9,978 nt of DNA from CAYZSU01 sp964480565 (GTDB lineage: Bacteria > UBA10199 > 2-02-FULL-44-16 > JAAZCA01), in contig CAYZSU010000080.1 of the NCBI GenBank assembly GCA_964480565.1, positions 1 to 9,978 on the forward strand, in the 5' to 3' direction. The translations under genes were made by a program, and so were the position numbers. A model generated the notes under the pieces. The model did not search any database. It was not told where the DNA came from and worked only from the letters and a program-made list of their open reading frames with translations. Shown here piece by piece: positions 5,064-9,978 of this stretch (position 1 is its first letter; every line of letters starts with the position of its first letter).

Positions 5064-5627
5064 ATGGAGTCGAAAGAGCAGATACAGTTGCGTATTGCGG
5101 GTCAGGTTGATCAATTATCAGCTGATCAGCATGAGTTATATAGTACTGTCATTCAAAATCGACTTTGTGAACAGGATAGTTTTAAACAAAAACACCGTAT
5201 AGGGCTGTATCTTTCCGATGCAAATGATGTAAAAACCAATGTATTGTTTGATATTGCTCACCAATGCCGCAAAGAAATATACATTCCTGCTGTCAATTCA
5301 AATAATGCTCTTGCATATTATCGTGTTCATAGCCTTGATCAGTTAACTCCCGTCAAAGGGCGGTTATACCGGGCAAGTATGGCGCTTAGTTCTTTGCGCG
5401 ATATTAATATGTTAAATTCAATTATTGTGCCAGGAGATATATGTAATATTCGTGGTTATCGGTATGTTCAGGAAGGGGATTTGTTTTCAAAATGGTTGCA
5501 ATCATTTCAAGGAAATCGCGTGGGATTGGCCTATGAATGCCAGGTGTTGAACGATGATAGGTTGTTTAGTAAGGAGAAGTATTTGGATTGGATTATCACG
5601 GAAGAACGAGTTATTCGTTGTAAATAA
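5064..5627 (+). CDS. 5-formyl-THF cyclo-ligase homologue, degenerate active site
   Basis: A 187-aa protein related to 5-formyltetrahydrofolate cyclo-ligase (YgfA/MTHFS), which uses ATP to convert 5-formyl-THF to 5,10-methenyl-THF. Recognisable parts: IGLYLSDANDVKTNVLFDIA (46-65) for the family's Y-x-EV-T region, KEIYIPAV (70-77) for the K-x-lP-V strand, IIVPGD (120-125) for VPG, and LDWIITEERVI (174-184) for the D-x-iiTe end. The key loop is lost: canonical GxRLGYGGGYYDR aligns without gaps to GYRYVQEGDLFSK (131-143), keeping only one loop glycine and none of YYD. It may therefore be inactive, or have changed role. The start is ATG 5064 because AAAGGA (5050-5055) is 8 nt upstream; ATG 5055 would overlap the SD. 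It precedes rny with a 66-bp gap, a conserved-type order. Confidence 0.78.
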   Translation: MESKEQIQLRIAGQVDQLSADQHELYSTVIQNRLCEQDSFKQKHRIGLYLSDANDVKTNVLFDIAHQCRKEIYIPAVNSNNALAYYRVHSLDQLTPVKGRLYRASMALSSLRDINMLNSIIVPGDICNIRGYRYVQEGDLFSKWLQSFQGNRVGLAYECQVLNDDRLFSKEKYLDWIITEERVIRCK

Positions 5628-5634
5628 ACAGTCT

Positions 5635-5672
5635 CTGTTCAAATGCATTTATTAATTTATATTTTTGAACAG
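5635..5672 (+). promoter_or_regulatory. hairpin between the 5-FCL homologue and rny
   Basis: CTGTTCAAA (5635-5643) pairs perfectly with TTTGAACAG (5664-5672); the 20-nt loop is AT-rich. No U-tract follows, so it is not an obvious terminator. It lies just upstream of the rny ribosome-binding site and could be an mRNA processing or stability element, possibly one acted on by RNase Y itself (inference). Confidence 0.45.
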
Positions 5673-5693
5673 GTTAAACATAGAGGAGGATGT

Positions 5694-7262
5694 ATGGTAA
5701 TATCGTTGATACAGTTAGTGTTTGCAGTAGGGATTGCATTGATAAGTGGTTTAGGCATTGGTTTGATTGCAAAACGGCAAGTGGCAAAGAAGCAATTGGA
5801 AGAAGCGCAAGCCAAATCAGACATGATGCTGAAAGATGCAAATCAGTCTGCGCAGGCAACTAAAAAAGATGCGCAAATTGAAGCAAAAGATATTAAATTA
5901 AAGTCAAAAATTGAGTTTGAAAAAGAATGTCAGGAAAAATCAAAAGAATTGCAAATCTTGGAGCGTCGACTGCAATCTAAGGATGATAAACTGGAAATGC
6001 GCTTTAACCAAGTCGAGAAAAAGGAAGAAGAAATTACGCGATCAGAGCAATCAATTATAGATAAGCGGAAGCATTTGGATGATCAAGAAAAGCAATATGA
6101 TAAAATGTTATCTGGTGTTAAACAGCGCTTGGAACAAGTTTCTGGCATTAGCGCGGATGAAGCAAAACGTCAGCTAATAGATTCTATGGTTGATGAGGCA
6201 AAAAAAGATGCTGCGCGTTCAATATTGGAGATAGAAGAAAGAGCCAAAGAGGAAGCTGGGAAAAAATCTAAGTTTATTATCTCAACTGCTATGGAGCGTA
6301 TTGCATCTGACTATTCATCAGAGCGAGCTATTTATGTGGTGCAGCTGCCCAATGATGATATGAAAGGTCGCATTATCGGCCGTGAAGGTCGAAATATTAG
6401 AGCCTTGGAAGCAGCGACAGGGATTGATATTGTTATCGATGATACGCCTGAAGCGGTGGTTATATCAGGATTTAATCCTGTTCGGCGTGAAGTCGCTCGC
6501 ATTGCATTAGAAAATTTAATCGCAGATGGCCGTATTCATCCATCTCGAATTGAAGAAATGGTTGAAAAAGCCACTAAAGAGGTGGAGGCCTCAATAAAAG
6601 AGGCTGGTGAACAGCTATGTTTGGAACTCAATGTGTCCAATATTCATCCTGAGCTTGTTCGTTTAATAGGAACTCTGAAATACCGGTATAGTTTTGCACA
6701 AAATGTACTAGAACATACGCGCGAAGTTGCCTATTTGGCTGCGATGATGGCTGCAGAGTTAGGTATTGATGAGACCAAGGCAAAACGAGCTGCATTGCTT
6801 CACGACATTGGCAAAGCGGTTAGCCATGAAGTGGAAGGCAGTCATGCTGTGATTGGTATGGAATATTGTAAAAAATATCGTGAGGATCCTGAGGTTGTCC
6901 ATGCAGTAGGGGCTCATCATGAGGATATTGAACAAAACAGTCCGCTTGATTTAGTGGTTGATGCTGCGGATGCACTTTCCGGTGCTAGACCTGGTGCAAG
7001 ACGTGAAGTCCTTGAAGCGTATGTAAAGCGCGTGGAAGATTTAGAGCGTATTTCAACTGATTTTAATGGTGTGGATAAGGCCTATGCCATACAGGCAGGT
7101 CGTGAAATTCGCGTGATGGTGAGAAATGATAATGTAAGTGATGCAGAATCTGCAGTACTTTCCAGGGATATTGCAAAAAAAATCGAGTCAGAAATGACAT
7201 ACCCTGGGCAAATTAAGGTGACAGTGATTCGAGAAACTCGAATTACTGAATATGCAAAATAG
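5694..7262 (+). CDS. rny: ribonuclease Y
   Basis: Membrane-anchored endoribonuclease that starts mRNA decay. 522 aa, as usual for the family (about 520). Order of parts: N-terminal membrane helix (about 3-26, ISLIQLVFAVGIALISGLGI); a long charged coiled coil rich in K, E and Q (about 28-190); a KH RNA-binding domain with GRIIGREGRNIRAL (from about 225); and an HD hydrolase domain with HTREVAYLAA (H341), LLHDIGKA (H370-D371) and AVGAHHEDIE. The C-terminus ends IRETRITEYAK, as in typical members. The start is ATG 5694 because GAGGAGG (5683-5689) lies just upstream; the in-frame ATG 5643 lies inside the intergenic hairpin and lacks such a site. The SD is the strongest in the window. The next gene encodes a YmdB-type phosphodiesterase, a common partner downstream of rny. 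Confidence 0.96.
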   Translation: MVISLIQLVFAVGIALISGLGIGLIAKRQVAKKQLEEAQAKSDMMLKDANQSAQATKKDAQIEAKDIKLKSKIEFEKECQEKSKELQILERRLQSKDDKLEMRFNQVEKKEEEITRSEQSIIDKRKHLDDQEKQYDKMLSGVKQRLEQVSGISADEAKRQLIDSMVDEAKKDAARSILEIEERAKEEAGKKSKFIISTAMERIASDYSSERAIYVVQLPNDDMKGRIIGREGRNIRALEAATGIDIVIDDTPEAVVISGFNPVRREVARIALENLIADGRIHPSRIEEMVEKATKEVEASIKEAGEQLCLELNVSNIHPELVRLIGTLKYRYSFAQNVLEHTREVAYLAAMMAAELGIDETKAKRAALLHDIGKAVSHEVEGSHAVIGMEYCKKYREDPEVVHAVGAHHEDIEQNSPLDLVVDAADALSGARPGARREVLEAYVKRVEDLERISTDFNGVDKAYAIQAGREIRVMVRNDNVSDAESAVLSRDIAKKIESEMTYPGQIKVTVIRETRITEYAK

Positions 7263-7304
7263 ATGATGGGCTTGTTTAATAACCATACTTAGATAAGGTT
7301 TGGA

Positions 7305-8102
7305 ATGGTACGAATACTAGTGCTTGGAGATGTATTTGGCAGACCAGGGCGTGAGATACTTAAACGGTGTCTTGCGCCTTTTGTGCATATGAACGATATA
7401 CAGTTTGTAGTTGTCAATGCTGAAAATGCCGCTGGCGGGCGTGGTTTAACGCCTAAAATCGTCGATGAATTATTGGAATTGCCCATTGATGTGATTACTG
7501 CGGGAAATCATATTTGGGAATATAGTTCAATCCATCCGTATTTAGAATCATATCCTATTATTCGACCGCTCAATGTAAATACTAATTTGCCTGGGCAAGG
7601 CAGTGGCGTATTTCAAAGTCGACAAGGACATAGTATTGCGGTGGTATGCATGCAGGGATTAGTCTATATGACTGGTAAAGGAGAGGCGTGTTCAAATCCC
7701 TTTCATACTGTGGATGCCTGCATTTCTGAGCTAAAGAAAAAAACAAAAATTGTGATTGTGGATTTTCATGCAGAGGCCACTAGTGAAAAACGTGCTATGG
7801 GATGGTTTTTGGATGGAAAGGTGAGTGCTATATGTGGCACTCATACGCATGTACAGACCTCTGACGAAGAAATAATGCCTGATGGGACAGCTTACATATC
7901 AGATTTAGGAATGACAGGTCCTCATCAGTCTATTATTGGTGTGGATAAAGATGTGGGATTGTATAAATTTATCAATAATCAAAAGATTAAGTTTAAAGTG
8001 GCACAAGGAGGGGTGTGCATTGAAGGTGTGATCATTGATGTCAATGATAAAACAGGTCAGGCTAATCACATAGAACGGGTCAGGTATTCTGGGGACTGTT
8101 GA
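7305..8102 (+). CDS. ymdB: YmdB-type (TIGR00282) metallophosphoesterase
   Basis: A 265-aa cytoplasmic calcineurin-like phosphodiesterase of the family of Bacillus subtilis YmdB, which hydrolyses 2',3'-cyclic mononucleotides and affects RNA-decay-linked regulation. The metal-binding residues line up: GDVFGRPGR (D9), NAENAAGGRG (E40, N41), AGNHIWE (N68, H69), VDFHAEATSEK (H155) and GTHTHVQTSDE (H180, H182). The length is normal. The start is ATG 7305 after AAGG at 7295-7298. It lies 42 bp after rny in the same direction, so probably the same transcript. The last codons, GGA-CTG-T and the stop TGA, come from the inverted-repeat end of element copy D (8091-8245), so the native C-terminus was replaced or trimmed by a few residues. 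Confidence 0.92.
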   Translation: MVRILVLGDVFGRPGREILKRCLAPFVHMNDIQFVVVNAENAAGGRGLTPKIVDELLELPIDVITAGNHIWEYSSIHPYLESYPIIRPLNVNTNLPGQGSGVFQSRQGHSIAVVCMQGLVYMTGKGEACSNPFHTVDACISELKKKTKIVIVDFHAEATSEKRAMGWFLDGKVSAICGTHTHVQTSDEEIMPDGTAYISDLGMTGPHQSIIGVDKDVGLYKFINNQKIKFKVAQGGVCIEGVIIDVNDKTGQANHIERVRYSGDC

Positions 8103-8245
8103 AAAACGCCATTTTCAGTATGGCCAGCAAATTCAATTCAGTACCATGCTTATATGGCCATCGCCCTTATTAAATTCATTGGCTATCTAGAGTTTTGGTG
8201 TTTTTGATTGAACATCCTCCAAATGCCTATTTTAAGGGCATTCCC
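8091..8245 (-). mobile_element. decayed MITE-like element, copy D
   Basis: About 155 bp, inverted relative to copy B (151 bp). Its left terminus GGGGACTGTTGAAAAACGCC followed by ATTTTC matches the reverse complement of B's right terminus, GGGGTTGTTGAAAAACGCCC followed by ATCTTC, including 14 identical bases in a row. Its right part GTTTTTGATTGAACATCC, then CAAATGCCTATTTT and finally TTCCC, follows the order of copy A: ATTTTTGAACAACCCC, CAAATTGCTATTTT, GTCCC. The middle has diverged beyond recognition and no target duplication remains, so it is older than B. It fills most of the ymdB-tyrS gap. Confidence 0.6.
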
Positions 8246-8358
8246 TGATTGTTAAGGATGATTTCGCATTTAGAAAATTGATGCCCGAATTTACCCAGCA
8301 TTATTTTTTAACGAATTTATAAATAGAACAGCAATTTTTTAATTAAAGGATAGCGCAA
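8103..8358. other. ymdB-tyrS intergenic region
   Basis: Apart from element copy D, this gap holds a hairpin AATGCC/GGCATT (8222-8242, lying inside the end of copy D) and an AT-rich stretch before tyrS. No T-box motif (GGGTGGNACCGCG) is present. A weak promoter candidate is TTGATG near 8278 with TTATTT 17 nt later; it is too poor to list on its own. Confidence 0.5.
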
Positions 8359-9561
8359 ATGATAGAAGATCATCTAAATCAAATTAAAAAAGGTATTATC
8401 GATTTTGTAGGTGAAGAGGAGCTAATTGCCAAATTAAAAGAGGGGGGACCGCTACGTGTAAAAGCTGGATTTGATCCAACCTCAGCGGATCTGCATTTGG
8501 GACATACTGTAATTATGCAGAAGCTTAAAGAATTTCAAGATATGGGGCATCAAATAATTTTTTTAATTGGTGATTATACTGCACAGGTCGGTGATCCGAC
8601 AGGTCGCAATGAAACTCGCCCTATGCTGAGTTTGGAGCAAATTAAAGAGAATGCGAATACCTATGTCGAACAAGCAGGTAAAATACTGGATATCAACAAG
8701 ACCGAGGTACGGTACAATTCAGAGTGGTTTGAAAAAATGAGTGCCCTCGAATTTGCACAACTTGGCGCTATGCAAACTGTGGCAAGGGTTTTAGAACGAG
8801 ATGATTTTAAAAAACGTATGAAGGCAGGGAAAAATATTTCACTATTGGAATTTTATTATCCTCTGATGCAGGCATATGACTCGGTTGCATTGAATGCAGA
8901 TATTGAACTTGGCGGCACAGAGCAATTATTTAACTTACTTATGGGGCGTACAATTCAAAAACGAATGGGAAAACCAGCGCAAACAGTGATAACACTGCCA
9001 TTGCTCCTTGGTACGGATGGTGTTCAAAAAATGAGTAAAAGCTATGGGAATTATGTTGGTATATTTGAATCATCAACTAATATGTTTGGTAAAATAATGT
9101 CGATTTCCGATGAATTGATGTGGTCTTACTATGCTCTTTTAACGGGAAAAAATGATTCTGATATCGCGCAGATGCAGTCAGATATAACATTAGGTGTGTT
9201 ACATCCAAAAAAAATAAAGCAAGATTTAGCGGTATATATAGTCGATCGTTTTTGTGGTAAAGGGGGTGGGGATACTGCCAAGCAAGAATTTGATAGAGTT
9301 TTTTCACAAAAAAGAGATCCTGAAACAGTGGAAAATTTTAAAATAAATATAGATTCATCAGGTATCTCTATAGTAGATATCATTGAAAAAGTTGGATTTG
9401 TCACAAGTAAATCCGATGCAAGGCGAATGATTAAACAAAAAGCGGTAAGTATTGATGGAGAAAAAGTTGTTGATATTCATATGGTTATCTCGAATGAAAC
9501 GGTTTTTTTATTAAAAGTTGGGAAAAAACGTTTTGCAAGGGTTGACATATCGATTTGCTAG
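8359..9561 (+). CDS. tyrS: tyrosyl-tRNA synthetase
   Basis: Cytoplasmic class Ic aminoacyl-tRNA synthetase that charges tRNA-Tyr with tyrosine using ATP. 400 aa, the usual length of the bacterial long form. Seen: KAGFDPTSADLHLGHTVIM with HIGH-type HLGH (46-49); the tyrosine-site helix YYPLMQAYDSVALNADIELGGTEQ (written in full in the protein, around residues 170-194); KMSKS (224-228) followed by YGNYVGI; and a C-terminal S4 RNA-binding domain (about 335-398) with SKSDARRMIKQKAVSIDGEKV. The gene appears complete. The start is ATG 8359, 8 nt after AAAGGA (8345-8350). It lies just upstream of an rRNA operon in the same direction, an order I associate with delta-type proteobacteria. Confidence 0.97.
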   Translation: MIEDHLNQIKKGIIDFVGEEELIAKLKEGGPLRVKAGFDPTSADLHLGHTVIMQKLKEFQDMGHQIIFLIGDYTAQVGDPTGRNETRPMLSLEQIKENANTYVEQAGKILDINKTEVRYNSEWFEKMSALEFAQLGAMQTVARVLERDDFKKRMKAGKNISLLEFYYPLMQAYDSVALNADIELGGTEQLFNLLMGRTIQKRMGKPAQTVITLPLLLGTDGVQKMSKSYGNYVGIFESSTNMFGKIMSISDELMWSYYALLTGKNDSDIAQMQSDITLGVLHPKKIKQDLAVYIVDRFCGKGGGDTAKQEFDRVFSQKRDPETVENFKINIDSSGISIVDIIEKVGFVTSKSDARRMIKQKAVSIDGEKVVDIHMVISNETVFLLKVGKKRFARVDISIC

Positions 9562-9573
9562 TGGCATAAACCG

Positions 9574-9600
9574 CTTCGCTTTTGGCGATGAGAAGTTTTT
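9574..9600 (+). terminator. weak terminator candidate after tyrS
   Basis: CTTCGC (9574-9579) can pair with GCG (9585-9587) and GAAG (9592-9595) around a bulge, followed by TTTTT (9596-9600). The irregular stem makes it doubtful. No better terminator separates tyrS from the rRNA promoter. Confidence 0.3.
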
Positions 9601-9636
9601 GAAAATTAGAGCGAGCAACTGAGTCAACAGAGTCGA

Positions 9637-9698
9637 AAAAATTATTTTCAAAAAAAATAAAAAAGATTATTGACAAAGGAAACTGGAAACAGTAGAAC
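9637..9698 (+). promoter_or_regulatory. rRNA operon promoter with UP-like A/T tract
   Basis: TTGACA (9670-9675), a 17-nt spacer, then TAGAAC (9693-9698): a perfect -35 and a good -10 at ideal spacing. The upstream 9637-9668 is nearly all A/T with long A runs, as in UP elements of strong rRNA promoters. It lies about 210 bp before the 16S start. It is the best sigma70-type promoter in the window. Confidence 0.85.
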
Positions 9699-9776
9699 GC
9701 TCCTCACGCTTTGAGGGAAACCTTACACAATAACAACCGAGCAATTAGTTGGGATTGATAAAAAGCTTTGAAGTAC

Positions 9777-9788
9777 TGCTCTTTGAAA
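9777..9788 (+). promoter_or_regulatory. boxA antitermination site in the rRNA leader
   Basis: TGCTCTTTGAAA closely matches the boxA consensus (E. coli TGCTCTTTAACA), bound by NusB and S10 to let polymerase read through the untranslated rRNA operon. Its place between promoter and 16S is the expected one. Confidence 0.75.
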
Positions 9789-9803
9789 ACTGAATAGCGA
9801 AAA

Positions 9804-9882
9804 CGCATAAATAAGTTATGCGGGCCTAATTACTATATGTATCATTATATATAGTTGTTTTGTAAAAAAGATTAATTCTTTT
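9804..9882 (+). other. three hairpins in the 16S precursor leader
   Basis: CGCATAA/TTATGCG (9804-9822), ACTATAT/ATATAGT (9832-9855) and AAAAGA/TCTTTT (9866-9882) stand in a row between boxA and 16S. The first may serve as a boxB/boxC-like element; the others may belong to the pre-rRNA processing stem, whose other half would lie downstream of 16S, outside the window. Confidence 0.4.
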
Positions 9883-9905
9883 ATAAATATGTAAAAGTTA
9901 GAATT

Positions 9906-9978
9906 TAACTGGAGAGTTTGATTCTGGCTCAGAACGAACGCTGGCGGCGTGCTTAACACATGCAAGTCGAACGAGAAA
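9906..9978 (+). rRNA. rrs: 16S ribosomal RNA, 5' end (partial)
   Basis: AGAGTTTGATTCTGGCTCAG (9913-9932) is the universal 5' 16S segment, followed by GAACGAACGCTGGCGGCG and ACACATGCAAGTCGAACG. The mature 5' end is set at about 9906 by counting seven bases before AGAGTTTG, as in E. coli. The gene is cut by the window edge. GAACGAACGCTGGCGGCG with TGCTTAACACATGC points to a delta-type proteobacterium, though this short stretch is not decisive. Confidence 0.97.

Noticed and set aside
8103..8358. T-box or other tyrosine-sensing leader before tyrS
   Set aside because: The T-box core GGGTGGNACCGCG is missing, and most of the region is explained by a decayed element copy.
9485..9676. Minus-strand open frame of 63 codons at the tyrS 3' end
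   Set aside because: Shadow of tyrS running through A/T tracts of the rRNA promoter region; Phe/Ile/Lys-rich with no start signals.

Overview
The window looks like a piece of an AT-rich bacterial chromosome, most likely a delta-type proteobacterium (Desulfobacterota). The 16S rRNA start at the right edge reads GAACGAACGCTGGCGGCG followed by TGCTTAACACATGC, a form I associate with that group. The order 5-FCL homologue, rny, ymdB-like, tyrS, 16S also fits. This placement is inference from about 70 bases of 16S plus gene order. One decayed transporter gene, long non-coding gaps and a motif-poor 5-FCL suggest a genome with some ongoing gene loss.

Layout. (1) 1-55 is the end of a short mobile element, followed at 80-643 by an exported LytM-type M23 peptidase. 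(2) 1032-2503 is a two-gene unit, a divergent YchF/OLA1-type P-loop protein overlapping a GNAT-like protein by ATGA, followed by tRNA-Lys(CTT) at 2529-2602 and a strong terminator. (3) 2638-2743 is a GC-rich block of nested palindromes. (4) 2639-4100 (minus) is an MFS transporter pseudogene with a frameshift and a 151-bp MITE-like insertion. (5) 4101-5063 has no convincing gene but holds several inverted repeats and a decayed copy of the element. (6) 5064-8102 is a co-directional run: 5-FCL homologue, RNase Y, YmdB-type phosphodiesterase. (7) A second decayed element copy lies at 8091-8245, then tyrS at 8359-9561. (8) 9670-9978 is an rRNA operon promoter, boxA, leader hairpins and the first ~73 nt of 16S rRNA.

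Functionally the window is mostly information processing: RNA decay (RNase Y and its usual partner YmdB), tRNA charging, tRNA-Lys, rRNA, and a translation-linked YchF paralogue. Cell-wall remodelling is represented by the M23 enzyme.

The least expected signal is a small family of non-autonomous elements of about 150 bp. Copy B (3156-3306) has a 5-bp target duplication, and removing it restores the transporter reading frame. Copy A (1-55) matches one end of B over 55 bases in inverted orientation. Copy D (8091-8245) and copy C (about 4704-4952) are older and degraded. I found no CRISPR array, defence island, phage gene or transposase gene, and I do not claim a new biological system beyond this repeat family and a few structured leader regions.
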